The notes under the pieces were generated by a model, which made no database searches, had not been told where the DNA came from, and saw only the letters and a program-made list of their open reading frames with translations. This document shows, piece after piece, positions 13,206-21,132 of a DNA stretch of 27,215 nt (position 1 is the stretch's first letter; each line of letters begins with the position of its first letter). Source of the DNA: CAYHWE01 sp964360445 (GTDB lineage Bacteria; Patescibacteriota; Patescibacteriia; Patescibacteriales; JAKAJF01). A program made the translations under genes and the position numbers. Location: contig CAYHWE010000010.1 of NCBI GenBank assembly GCA_964360445.1, positions 1-27,215 on the forward strand, written 5' to 3'.

Positions 13206-13306
13206 GTTTCAAATTCAAAATGTAAATATCAAAATGTAAAATTCAGGAATTACGCCCAGGCGGACTCCGTCATTTTTAATTTTGATTTTTAAATTTTACA
13301 TTTTCT
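13206..13306. repeat. AT-rich interspersed inverted repeat, copy 3
   Basis: Almost the same sequence as copy 2, with a slightly shorter GC-rich tip (ACGCCCAGGCGGACTCCG). It fills the whole gap between the tmRNA 3' end and tRNA-Leu(UAA). Confidence 0.8.
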
Positions 13307-13309
13307 TTG

Positions 13310-13690
13310 TGGAGATGGCGGGAGTTGAACCCGCGTCTAATAAAACTGTTAAAAGCATTTTATACAAAAATAGTCCGGTTTAAATTCTTGCCATAATTGT
13401 TAAAGCCGAACAAAATCAATTACAGCCAGCCCTTAAGTTTCAGCTAAAGATCAAGGCGGTCTTTAACCCATCCTGATAAATGACACCTGGAACCGGCCAT
13501 CAGGAATCGCCGGGCAGATGGTTGCGGCTATTAGGCGGCAACAGGCGCTAAGCTTGGAACTTTCCAAGAGAAAGTAGCTTTAGCGAATAAGTTGTTTACA
13601 CTTATGTTTATCCGGACAGTTTTACGCGATAACCGGAGTGCGCGCTTTGAATGCTTTAAAAGATTTTTATTATCGAATCACTACATCCCC
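13310..13690 (-). ncRNA. ssrA: Transfer-messenger RNA (tmRNA)
   Basis: tmRNA rescues stalled ribosomes by trans-translation together with SmpB. The 5' end GGGGATG (13690-13684) pairs with CATCTCC near the 3' end, followed by discriminator A (13310). The 3' tRNA-like part has the T-arm GCGGGTTCAACTCCCGC. The tag frame runs 13599-13531: it starts GTA AAC AAC, preceded by ATAAGT, encodes 22 residues beginning VNNLFAKA and ending SLAPVAA, and stops with TAA TAG. A hydrophobic end -AA is the usual protease-recognised degron. CCA is not encoded. smpB ends 56 bases upstream on the same strand. Confidence 0.93.
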
Positions 13691-13746
13691 ACGATAATAA
13701 CCAAAATCAAAAAACAAGATATTGATCTTGCTTCTTGCATTTTGAC

Positions 13747-14214
13747 CTATTTACTTCGCTTTGTCAACGTTCTCAAACTTCTCTCAACATCTCTTTTCTT
13801 GATCAAATCCCTCTTATCAACCTTCTTTCTGCCTCTTCCGATTCCGAATTCCACCTTGATCAAACTATGCTTAGTATATATTTTTAAAGGCACCAATGTC
13901 AAGCCTTGCTCTTGCTTTTTTCCGATCAAATGCTGGATCTCACTCTTCCTTAATAACAGCTTCCTAGGCCTGTCCGGATCATACGACTTCACCTGGCTTG
14001 CCGCGTATTTATACAAAGGCACATGCGCGTTTATAAGATAAACTTCCGGCAAACTTTTCTGCGTCTTTTTTAAAACAACAAAAGCTCCTTTCAGGCTGAT
14101 ATGCCCTGTCTTGATTGATTTGACCTCATGGCCGAACAAGGCCATTCCAGCCTCATACGTTTCAACGATCTCGTAATCAAAATTTGCTTTCTTATTTACA
14201 GCTAAAATAGACAT
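13747..14214 (-). CDS. smpB: SsrA-binding protein SmpB
   Basis: SmpB binds the tRNA-like part of tmRNA and brings it to stalled ribosomes. The 155-residue product has the family core: NKKANFDYEIVETYEAGMALFGHEVKSIK (7-35), the GHISLKGAFV segment, INAHVPLYK, RKLLLRKSEI, GLTLVPLKIY and the basic C-terminal tail with GRGRKKVDKRDLIKKRD that enters the mRNA channel. Its gene lies directly upstream of tmRNA on the same strand, which supports both calls. The ATG at 14214 has no Shine-Dalgarno sequence. Confidence 0.97.
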   Translation of the reverse strand: MSILAVNKKANFDYEIVETYEAGMALFGHEVKSIKTGHISLKGAFVVLKKTQKSLPEVYLINAHVPLYKYAASQVKSYDPDRPRKLLLRKSEIQHLIGKKQEQGLTLVPLKIYTKHSLIKVEFGIGRGRKKVDKRDLIKKRDVERSLRTLTKRSK

Positions 14215-14250
14215 AATTATAACTACGCCCTAAACGCTAAACGCTACGGC

Positions 14251-15537
14251 CTATTTTTCAATATTCCACTCCTTCAACTTGTCCATCACCTTCTTATTTG
14301 CAATCGTATTTTTCAAATAATGCCTATATTCATGGCCTTTCACCCTTTCCTCAACTTTGGTATACCCTTTGTATTGTTTCAATAATTCTTCAACTTTTGC
14401 AGTTATTTCATCTTCATTTACTGTAATCTTTTCTTCAATCGCCACCTCTCTGATCATCAGGGCGCTCTTAACTCTCTTGACTGCGTCTGGCAAAATTTCT
14501 AATAGAAGCTGTTCGCGGGTTTTCTTGATGCTCTGGAGATAGTCTTCAAACTTGGCTCCTTGTTGGGCGATCTTATGTTCCAAGTCGTGCAGCATGGCAT
14601 CAGCTTCGTGATTGATAAGCATTTCCGGAATATCGCCGAATTTCGCTTCCGCTAAAATTTTATCAATAATCTCGATTTCGGTTTTTTGTTCCTCTTTCTG
14701 CCTGCTTTCATCTTCAAGGCTTTTCTTTATATTACCCCTCAATTCATCAGCATTCTTCAAACCGAAAGCGCCGGCAAAATCTTCATTCATTTCCGGCAAT
14801 TCGCGGCTGTAAACTTCCAGGATTTTTACTCTGAATTCGACCATCCTGCCAGCCAGGTTCGCCATGTGATAATCTTCCGGATATTTCAATTCAAACTCCT
14901 TTACATCGCCTTTTTTCGCTCCGATCAGATGCTTATCAAATCCCGGAATAACATAATTCTTGCCGATTATGATTGCCGCCCCCTTGCCCTGTCCGCCTTC
15001 GACAGGAACATTGTCTAAAAACATGCCGATATCGGCGGTAACCTTATCGCCTTCCTGGATAGCCTTGTCGGAAATGACCTCCTGGGCTCGCGCTTCTCTT
15101 AACTGTTCAATAACTTTTTCCACATCCTCGTCTTTTATATCAACGGTTCCGGTTTTAACTTTTACGCTCTTATAATCTCCCAATTTTATTTTCGGCAATA
15201 CCGCGATAACAACTTTATATTCAAGCGGATTCTCCGGAGACAGCTTTATGATATTCACCTCAGGATGGCCGACAGGCTCGCTTCTTACATTGTCTTTGAT
15301 CGCCTGATCGATTGTCTTGTTGATCGCGATCCTTGCCGCCTCTTCCAGGATGCTCATTTCTCCGATTTTTCTTTTTAATACATCATAAGGAGCCTTTCCC
15401 GGACGGAATCCTTCGATTTTAACCTCCTTTGAAATGCTTTCTGCACCTCTCTCGATAAAAGGCTTTAATTCTTCAAAAGATAATTCAACTATCAATTCAA
15501 CTTGTGATTTTGGTAATTCCTTTTTTATTACATTCAT
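14251..15537 (-). CDS. tig: Trigger factor, ribosome-associated chaperone and peptidyl-prolyl isomerase
   Basis: Trigger factor binds at the ribosomal exit tunnel and shields new chains. The 428-residue product has the ribosome-binding domain (1-115) with the signature GFRPGKAP at 43-50, an FKBP-type isomerase domain (about 150-240, with GDKVTADIGMFLDN, the FELKYPEDY segment and VEFRVKILEVYSRELPEMNEDFA), and a helical C-terminal domain (250-428). Length and order match the family. The ATG at 15537 lies 12 bases after the pyrophosphatase stop, so the two are probably co-transcribed. Confidence 0.95.
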   Translation of the reverse strand: MNVIKKELPKSQVELIVELSFEELKPFIERGAESISKEVKIEGFRPGKAPYDVLKRKIGEMSILEEAARIAINKTIDQAIKDNVRSEPVGHPEVNIIKLSPENPLEYKVVIAVLPKIKLGDYKSVKVKTGTVDIKDEDVEKVIEQLREARAQEVISDKAIQEGDKVTADIGMFLDNVPVEGGQGKGAAIIIGKNYVIPGFDKHLIGAKKGDVKEFELKYPEDYHMANLAGRMVEFRVKILEVYSRELPEMNEDFAGAFGLKNADELRGNIKKSLEDESRQKEEQKTEIEIIDKILAEAKFGDIPEMLINHEADAMLHDLEHKIAQQGAKFEDYLQSIKKTREQLLLEILPDAVKRVKSALMIREVAIEEKITVNEDEITAKVEELLKQYKGYTKVEERVKGHEYRHYLKNTIANKKVMDKLKEWNIEK

Positions 15538-15549
15538 AATAGTAATGAT

Positions 15550-16482
15550 TTATTTATCTAAAACTTCTGTGAGCTTCGGCGTAACTTGTTTTTTTCTGGA
15601 GATGACTCCATTGATATATACCCTGTTATTTTCAAGCTTGGCGCCCAAAGCTTCTTCAATTTTTTCCTGGTCACGAGTGGCCACAAAAAACTTGGAACCT
15701 TCTTTAAGTATGTCCGTAATGAATAAGACAACGGAATGATAATTATTTTCTTCTTGTATTTTTTTAAGTTCGGAAACAAGCTCTTCTTCTTTAGAAACAA
15801 ACTCATCCAAGTCAACAGTTTCAACCTGACCGATTCCAACCTTGCCCGCTTTAAAATTAAAATCTTTAAAATCGCCTTTGATAATTTCTGAGGCGGTGAG
15901 ATGATTGACGGCTGCGCGCACTTTGAATAATTCCATCCCAAAGTGTCGCCAATCCTCAATGCCGGAAATCTGAGCCAATTTACCGATCAGCTCTTTATCA
16001 GTTTCCGTGCAAGTCGGAGATTTTGTAATGACCGTATCGATCAGGATGCCGGCCAAAAGCAATCCGGCTAAATTAACATCCAATTCTATATTATCTTGTA
16101 AAAACTGGCTTGCAACAATAGAACAGCTTGATCCCCATGGATAAGAAATAAATTTGATCGGCTCAAAATATTTAAAATCAATCTTATGATGATCAACAAC
16201 CTCTAAAATCTTAGCCGATTCAATACCGTCGACTGCATGAATAAATTCATTATGGTCAACCAGAATAACCTGCTTGTCTTTTAGGCTATCGATTATCTGC
16301 GGCTTGGTGATGCCGAATTTATCCAGGACATAATCAGTTTCGCCATTAACCGCGCCAGACAAGACGGCTTCATGTCTGTCCGTCTGCTCTGTTTTATTTC
16401 TTAAGACAGCGTAAGCGATCGAAGCCGCTATGCTATCCAGGTCCGGGATCTTATGCCCGACGATATAAATTTTTTCTGACAT
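15550..16482 (-). CDS. ppaC: Manganese-dependent (family II) inorganic pyrophosphatase
   Basis: Family II pyrophosphatases hydrolyse PPi with Mn/Mg and belong to the DHH superfamily. The 310-residue product shows the active-site motifs: GHKIPDLDS (9-17; His10, Asp14, Asp16), LVDHNE (Asp76, His77) and VVDHHK (Asp97, His98, His99), with the DHHA2 domain at the C-terminus ending SRKKQVTP (about 295-302). The usual PDTD is PDLD here. No CBS insertion is present. It lies between nusA and tig on the same strand. Its role is to pull biosynthetic reactions forward, including any nucleotide-sugar synthesis feeding the glycogen synthases. Confidence 0.93.
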   Translation of the reverse strand: MSEKIYIVGHKIPDLDSIAASIAYAVLRNKTEQTDRHEAVLSGAVNGETDYVLDKFGITKPQIIDSLKDKQVILVDHNEFIHAVDGIESAKILEVVDHHKIDFKYFEPIKFISYPWGSSCSIVASQFLQDNIELDVNLAGLLLAGILIDTVITKSPTCTETDKELIGKLAQISGIEDWRHFGMELFKVRAAVNHLTASEIIKGDFKDFNFKAGKVGIGQVETVDLDEFVSKEEELVSELKKIQEENNYHSVVLFITDILKEGSKFFVATRDQEKIEEALGAKLENNRVYINGVISRKKQVTPKLTEVLDK

Positions 16483-16563
16483 GCCTTTGGTTAATCGGCT
16501 AATTGGGTCTGGGCTAATTGCCCATAATCAATCAACTGATTCCTATTACAATTTATACTGTTT

Positions 16564-17733
16564 TTATTTATCCTCCTCTGATATCCCTGCTACTTCTTCT
16601 TTTACCTCATTTTTCTCTCCCTCGCTCTTATTTTCAATTATATCAATTTTCCATCCTGTCAATTTGGCGGCAAGCCTTACATTCTGTCCGCCCTTGCCGA
16701 TAGCGAGCGAAAGCTGGTCGCTGTTCACGCTTACGGTCGCTTTTTTTTCTTCCGCGTTGGTTTCAATCTTGGTGATTTTTGCCGGAGACAGAGCATTGGC
16801 GATGAATTTTTCAGTCTCATCGCTATATTCTATGATATCCACTTTTTCTCCGCCTAGTTCGCTGATAATGGTCTGGATGCGGGCGCCTCTCTGCCCGATA
16901 CAGGAACCGATCGGATCGATGTTTTCAGAAGCGGCGCTGACCGCGACTTTTGATCTTGCTCCTGCTTCGCGGGCAACAGCCTTCAGTTCAATCAATCCGT
17001 TTGAAATTTCCGGAATTTCCAGATAAAAAATCTTTTTCAGAATTTCATCGGAAGTTCTTGATAATACGATTTCCGGCCCTCTCGGAGTGATGTTGACACC
17101 TTTGACATAAACCTTGATCCTGTCTCCTGAATTATATTTTTCACCATAGATCTGTTCTTCCTGCGGCAGCACGCCGACAGTCTTTCCAAGATCAACCAAG
17201 ACTACGCGGCCATCTCTTCTCTGCACGACGCCGCCGATAACTTCGTTTTCTTTAGTCTTGAATTCATTGAATATCATATCTCGCTCAGCTTCCCTCAATT
17301 TCTGGATGATGACCTGCTTCGCGGTCTGCGCGGCCATGCGTCCGTAAGAATCCGGGACTTCCAGCTTGATCCTGAGCTCATCTCCGATTTTTGCCGTCTT
17401 CTTTATCAGGACGGCGTCCTTTATCTGCGTTTCTGTCTTAGGGTTGAACCTTTTTATTTCCTCTCCCTCCTCGGTAACAGCCTCAGGCGCTGCTTCTTTC
17501 TCCTCTTCTTCCGCCATTTCTTCTTCCGGCACATCTTCAACGATAGTCTTTACATCATAAATTTTCGACTTTACGGTTTCAGGATCGAATTCAACCTTGA
17601 TATTCTGGTTTTTCTCGCCAAAATCCTTTCTGTAAGCGGCAGCCAAGGCCGATTCTATCGTTTCTATGACCGACTCATAGCTTAATCCCTTTTCTTCACA
17701 AATTTGTTTTATAGCGCTTGTTAAATCTGACAT
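16564..17733 (-). CDS. nusA: Transcription termination/antitermination factor NusA
   Basis: NusA binds RNA polymerase and nascent RNA, and controls pausing, termination and antitermination. From the ATG at 17733 the product has 389 residues: an N-terminal polymerase-binding domain (1-125), an S1 domain (about 130-200, with EVIGGVVQRRDGRVVLVDLGKTVGVLP), and two KH domains (with GSCIGQRGARIQTII and LAIGKGGQNVRLAAKLTGWKIDI). The N-terminal domain contains an unusual acidic insertion (about 70-95, EEEMAEEEEKEAAPE). A TTG 10 codons upstream is less likely. rimP, infB and rbfA, the common partners, are absent. The TATAAT-rich stretch at 17774-17836 probably contains its promoter. Confidence 0.94.
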   Translation of the reverse strand: MSDLTSAIKQICEEKGLSYESVIETIESALAAAYRKDFGEKNQNIKVEFDPETVKSKIYDVKTIVEDVPEEEMAEEEEKEAAPEAVTEEGEEIKRFNPKTETQIKDAVLIKKTAKIGDELRIKLEVPDSYGRMAAQTAKQVIIQKLREAERDMIFNEFKTKENEVIGGVVQRRDGRVVLVDLGKTVGVLPQEEQIYGEKYNSGDRIKVYVKGVNITPRGPEIVLSRTSDEILKKIFYLEIPEISNGLIELKAVAREAGARSKVAVSAASENIDPIGSCIGQRGARIQTIISELGGEKVDIIEYSDETEKFIANALSPAKITKIETNAEEKKATVSVNSDQLSLAIGKGGQNVRLAAKLTGWKIDIIENKSEGEKNEVKEEVAGISEEDK

Positions 17734-17856
17734 ATGATGATTCGAATCTATAAATATATTCAAATTGCTCGTATATTATATCCGAATTCTCTCATTTGAG
17801 ACATTTGGATATAATTTGAGGCATTCGCATTATAATTAGACTCTTTTTAGTAAATG

Positions 17857-17890
17857 AAAAAGGCTAATTGTTATTAAACAACTAGCCTTT
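17857..17890 (-). terminator. Terminator downstream of the PGI/PMI gene
   Basis: AAAGGCTA and TAGCCTTT form the base of the hairpin, with an inner AATTGTT/AACAA helix and T-rich flank on the minus strand. It lies 40 bases after the stop of the isomerase gene and separates it from nusA. Confidence 0.75.
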
Positions 17891-17929
17891 CTATATGTTT
17901 ATAATAGCATTTGTCTGTCCTGCTGTCAA

Positions 17930-19003
17930 CTACTTCAACCTTGCCTTGAACCAATCCACCCAAGGATTTTTAGCCGGGTTTTCATTGTTCAGCATGGCTA
18001 GATAGAAAGTAACCCAGCTGCCAAATTGCAAAAGCTCAAAAGACTGCTCCAGCCTTGATCGTCCCCTGAGCTTGAATTCCGCGTATTTTATACCATTTTT
18101 TTTAATAACTTCCTTGGTCAATTCGCTTCTTTTTTGCACCCTAGGATGATATAAAGACGAATCTATGAAGAAAAATATCAAGTCCTTTTTGTTGCTTTTT
18201 GGGTTTCCAAGTCCTTCCATCGCATAGTGATTAAGCTCGGGCAGCGCCAGATATCCTGCGAATGTTTTTCCTGTTTCACATATCTGATTGCGTAATGTTC
18301 GCAAATTTCCCTGCAAAAACTCGGCTCCGACCACAATAATCTGCCGATTATATAGCTTTTCGGCCAACTTTTTGGCTGCATTATTCTTAATTTTGATTTG
18401 CGGCCTTAATTCATGGTCCCATAACTCCAGATCCGTGATTATTTGTTCAATTTCTTTAACATCAATCGTAAATAGACCAGATTTGGCTAACATTACAGCC
18501 ATTCCAAAAACAGAATACCCCAGACCCAGCCTCGGGACACCGGAAGGATTTTTATCTGCTCTGAATACATATCCGGGAACATTGTCTTTCATTATTATCT
18601 TCTCCAATTGGCTGTTGCCGTCGGAAGTTATGGCCATGATTTTTGCTCCTCTTTTTTTAACCTCATTATAAACGCTCAGCGGCTCTTCTGTGTTACCTGA
18701 ATAAGACGAGATGATATACAAAGTATTTTCGCCAACATAAGCGGGAATTTCATATCCGGGAGCTATATTTACCGGCACCTTGATTTTGTCGCTGAAAACC
18801 GCCTTGAATATGCCCGCGCCCAGATTAGATGCGCCCATGCCGTTAATCACAACATTTTTCACCTTACCATATTCCCTAGGCACCTTGATCAGCCTGGATT
18901 CTTCCAACACCTGCCTGATCTGAGAGTATAATAATTCAATCGAACCTAGCGATCCTTCTTTGTCCAACTTTTTAATTTTATCGAGCTCATCTAAGATTGG
19001 CAT
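17930..19003 (-). CDS. Bifunctional phosphoglucose/phosphomannose isomerase
   Basis: This enzyme type interconverts glucose-6-phosphate or mannose-6-phosphate with fructose-6-phosphate. It is common in archaea and in Patescibacteria. The 357-residue product has an N-terminal SIS domain with GMGASNLGAG (55-64), APGYEIP (81-87) and the phosphate-binding SSYSGNTEE (99-107), then a C-terminal SIS domain with LPELNHYAMEGLG carrying the likely catalytic Glu and His, and a final LLQFGSWVTFYLAML segment typical of the family. It has its own promoter and terminator. It could connect glycolysis with the alpha-glucan cluster at the right end of the window. Confidence 0.92.
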   Translation of the reverse strand: MPILDELDKIKKLDKEGSLGSIELLYSQIRQVLEESRLIKVPREYGKVKNVVINGMGASNLGAGIFKAVFSDKIKVPVNIAPGYEIPAYVGENTLYIISSYSGNTEEPLSVYNEVKKRGAKIMAITSDGNSQLEKIIMKDNVPGYVFRADKNPSGVPRLGLGYSVFGMAVMLAKSGLFTIDVKEIEQIITDLELWDHELRPQIKIKNNAAKKLAEKLYNRQIIVVGAEFLQGNLRTLRNQICETGKTFAGYLALPELNHYAMEGLGNPKSNKKDLIFFFIDSSLYHPRVQKRSELTKEVIKKNGIKYAEFKLRGRSRLEQSFELLQFGSWVTFYLAMLNNENPAKNPWVDWFKARLK

Positions 19004-19038
19004 AAATTTATATAATTAAATTGATTATCATTGTTTGT

Positions 19039-19066
19039 ATTATACTCCTTTTACACTAAAAAACAA
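19039..19066 (-). promoter_or_regulatory. Promoter of the PGI/PMI gene
   Basis: On the minus strand, TTGTTT (19066-19061) and a perfect TATAAT (19044-19039) are separated by 16 bases, 36 bases before the ATG at 19003. It begins right after the terminator of the preceding gene. Confidence 0.6.
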
Positions 19067-19110
19067 GAAAAAAGGCTGTCCTTATTCTGGACAGCCCCCC
19101 CTTTTTTTTA
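19066..19110 (-). terminator. Terminator of the unrecognised basic-protein gene
   Basis: GGCTGTCC (19074-19081) pairs perfectly with GGACAGCC (19089-19096). A-rich and T-rich tracts lie on both sides; on the minus strand TTTTTTC follows the stem. It starts 12 bases after the stop at 19122. Confidence 0.85.
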
Positions 19111-19121
19111 GCAAACTGATT

Positions 19122-19628
19122 TTACTCAAAAGAAATTATTTTTGTTCCATGACCGACAGAAATGCGTTTGGAGCCGGACATTCCTATGAGATATTTGTGA
19201 TGATACCTATGTCTTTTTCTGATCACCTCCTTTATTACAACCCTGCCATCAATAATCCTGATTTTTCTTCCGCCATCTCTTACTTTAACTGCAATCTTTT
19301 CATACGCCCCCTCCTCAAAATCCTGTACCGTACTTATCGGCCGGAAAAACATTTTGCCGTCGACAGACTTAAGGGAGTCATGAAGACTTAAGTAGCGGAT
19401 CATTTCCGCAGTCACGGCAGAATGGAGGCTTGTTTTTTCCGGATATCCAGAGGATTTTTCAAAAACCATCTTCAGTTCATCTTTCGTGTGCTTTTTCATT
19501 ACCGGCAAAAATTCATGGCGTCCCACAACCATTCGCCGCCCAACAGTCTGCACATAGGAATTAACTGCCTCAAACTCCTTTTCAGAAAGATGTCCATACT
19601 TGGTGCGCCTGATTGACACATTTGGCAT
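19122..19628 (-). CDS. Basic protein of unknown function
   Basis: From the ATG at 19628 the product has 168 residues; a strong Shine-Dalgarno sequence, AAGGAGG, 6 bases upstream fixes this start. It has no signal peptide or membrane helix. The first half looks helical (HLSEKEFEAVNSYVQTVGRRM, KKHTKDELKMVFEK); the second half is beta-like and rich in Arg, Lys and Gly (KIAVKVRDGGRKIRIIDGRVVIKEVIRKRHRYHHKYLIG). The basic clusters suggest nucleic acid or ribosome binding, but this is only inference. It stands alone with its own promoter and terminator. I do not recognise the family. Confidence 0.65.
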   Translation of the reverse strand: MPNVSIRRTKYGHLSEKEFEAVNSYVQTVGRRMVVGRHEFLPVMKKHTKDELKMVFEKSSGYPEKTSLHSAVTAEMIRYLSLHDSLKSVDGKMFFRPISTVQDFEEGAYEKIAVKVRDGGRKIRIIDGRVVIKEVIRKRHRYHHKYLIGMSGSKRISVGHGTKIISFE

Positions 19629-19661
19629 ATCAGCCTCCTTTTTGTTTTTTATTCTTTTTTT

Positions 19662-19690
19662 ATTTTTAAACAAAAATGGATTAATGTCAA
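19662..19690 (-). promoter_or_regulatory. Promoter of the unrecognised basic-protein gene
   Basis: A perfect TTGACA (19690-19685, minus strand) is followed by an A-rich -10 candidate (TAAAAA or AAAAAT) at 16-17 bases. It is 57 bases before the -10-to-ATG distance needed, in the correct orientation, and close to the divergent yebC promoter. Confidence 0.5.
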
Positions 19691-19711
19691 TACGAAATTC
19701 TAAAAATAGCC

Positions 19712-19740
19712 TTGATTTTTTATTCAAAAAATGATATGAT
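19712..19740 (+). promoter_or_regulatory. Promoter of yebC
   Basis: TTGATT (19712-19717) is followed after 17 bases by TATGAT (19735-19740), 72 bases before the yebC ATG. It is divergent from the promoter at 19662-19690. Confidence 0.6.
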
Positions 19741-19811
19741 AATGATGTCAGGCGATCCCTGGCTTTATTTTTACATAACTCTTAATTCGTAATTTTAATT
19801 GATAATTAATT

Positions 19812-20534
19812 ATGTCAGGACATTCAAAGTGGGCAACAACCAAAAGGGCGAAAGCGGTCACAGACGCTAAAAGAGCCGCGATTTTTACAAAACTGGCAAA
19901 CACCATAACCATTGCCGCCAGAGAAAAGGGCGGCGATCCGACTACTAATTTCAGCCTGCGTCTTGCTATTGAAAAAGCGAGGGAAGCGAACATGCCGAAA
20001 GAAAATATAGAAAGAGCGACAAAGAGAGGGACGGGCGAGCTTAGCGGCAATGCGATCGAAGAATTGATCTATGAGGGCATCGGCCCGGCAAAAACGCAAT
20101 TCATAGTCAAATGTCTGACAGACAACCGTAACCGCAGCGCCTCTACCGTCCGCCACGCATTCAGCGAATACGGCGGTTCGCTAGGATCTGTTTCCTGGAA
20201 TTTTGACCAGAAAGGCGTAATCAGGGTTTTCAAGAATGAGCTGGAAAAAACTCCGCTATCAGAAGAATTCGAGCTAGAGCTGATCGACAACGGCGCGCAG
20301 GACATACAGAAAGAAGAGGAGGGGTGGACGATTTACACCAAGATGGAAGACCTGCAAAAAACAAAACATTTCTTAGATTCGAAAAATATCAATGTTGAAT
20401 CGGCGAAGATCGAATATGTTGCCAAAGAAGAACAATCTTTAAGCGACGAAGAGAAGGAAAAAGTAGAAAAATTCATTGAAGAGTTAGACGAGAACGAAGA
20501 CGTGAATGATTATTATACGAATGCGATCATATAA
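19812..20534 (+). CDS. yebC: YebC/PmpR/TACO1-family protein
   Basis: Members of this family are DNA-binding transcriptional regulators or, as shown for some bacterial and mitochondrial relatives, help ribosomes through difficult stretches such as polyproline. The 240-residue product starts MSGHSKWATTKRAKAVTDAKRAAIFTKL in the family manner and has AREANMPKENIERAIK-like helix 2 (ANMPKENIERATKRGTG), the IEELIYEGIGP segment, CLTDNRNRSASTVRHAFSEYGGSLG and WNFDQKGVI. Its neighbour ruvC is a common partner of yebC in bacteria. No Shine-Dalgarno sequence. Confidence 0.95.
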   Translation: MSGHSKWATTKRAKAVTDAKRAAIFTKLANTITIAAREKGGDPTTNFSLRLAIEKAREANMPKENIERATKRGTGELSGNAIEELIYEGIGPAKTQFIVKCLTDNRNRSASTVRHAFSEYGGSLGSVSWNFDQKGVIRVFKNELEKTPLSEEFELELIDNGAQDIQKEEEGWTIYTKMEDLQKTKHFLDSKNINVESAKIEYVAKEEQSLSDEEKEKVEKFIEELDENEDVNDYYTNAII

Positions 20535-20650
20535 AATAAAAAGTGCAAATATAAAAATGCGAAATGACAATGTAAAATTAAAAAATTAACATCATATCAT
20601 TTTAACATTTTGAGTTGTAATTTTGCATTTTGATATTTAAATTTTAAATT
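20535..20650. repeat. AT-rich interspersed inverted repeat, diverged copy 4
   Basis: Segments such as AATGTAAAATTAAAAA and TTTTGCATTTTGATATTTAA resemble the arms of copies 1-3 but lack the GC-rich tip. It fills the gap between yebC and ruvC. Similarity is by eye. Confidence 0.5.
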
Positions 20651-21132
20651 ATGATCATTTTAGGCATCGATCCCGGCATCGCGGACACAGGATTCGGCAT
20701 CATAAAAAAAACCGGCAATAAGATCGGCTGCCTCGGATACGGATCAATCAAGACTCCTGCCAAAAAAGAAATCGCTGACCGGCTGGAAATTATCAACAAC
20801 GACCTGGGTATCCTGATAAAGAAACATAAGCCGGATCTTATTGCCGTAGAACAATTATTTTTTGCAAAAAACGCAAAGACGGCCCTGATTGTCGGCCATG
20901 CCAGAGGCGTTGTCCTTCTGACAGCAAAACAGAATAATATTCCGCTTACAGAATTCACGCCTTTGCAGGTCAAGCAGGCCGTAACCACCTACGGAAAAGC
21001 GGATAAAACTCAGGTCCAAAGGATGGTGAAATTGATTTTAAAATTGAACGTTCTGCCGAAACCGGATGATGCCGCCGACGCGCTGGCAGTGGCAATATGC
21101 GCCATAAATAATAGAAAAATCGNNNNNNNNNN
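20651..21132 (+). CDS. ruvC: Holliday junction resolvase RuvC, 3' end interrupted by an assembly gap
   Basis: RuvC cuts Holliday junctions during recombination together with RuvAB. Up to the gap 157 residues are readable: GIDPGIADTGFGII with catalytic Asp7, IAVEQLFFAKN with Glu67, the KQAVTTYGKADKTQVQRMV region, and DDAADALAVAIC with catalytic Asp140 and Asp143. The catalytic domain is therefore complete and only the extreme C-terminus is uncertain. The frame runs into ten Ns (21123-21132). If the seven bases AAAATCG shared by both gap edges are one and the same, the gene would end Lys-Ile-Gly-Ala-stop just after the gap. ruvA and ruvB are not seen. Confidence 0.92.
21123..21132. other. Assembly gap of ten Ns
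   Basis: Ten Ns join two contigs. The base strings just before and after both contain AAAATCG, which suggests that the contig ends overlap and that the true gap may have zero or negative length. The size and content cannot be confirmed from this sequence. Confidence 0.9.

Noticed and set aside
12827..13306. Regularly spaced near-identical repeats that look like a CRISPR array
   Set aside because: The repeats are about 100 bases, the spacing holds tRNA genes, and there are no cas genes. They are interspersed hairpin repeats.
13592..14041. 149-codon plus-strand frame over tmRNA and smpB
   Set aside because: It overlaps two well-supported genes on the other strand.
16483..16563. Similarity of the ATTAACC/TAATCAA-rich gap before ppaC to the sequence after the ruvC gap
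   Set aside because: Both are short low-complexity stretches; the resemblance is too weak to call a repeat family.
16481..17026. 181-codon plus-strand frame over nusA
   Set aside because: It is serine- and proline-rich antisense translation of nusA, with no domain.
19628..19812. Replication origin at the point where gene direction switches from minus to plus
   Set aside because: There are no DnaA boxes or AT-rich unwinding pattern beyond two ordinary divergent promoters.
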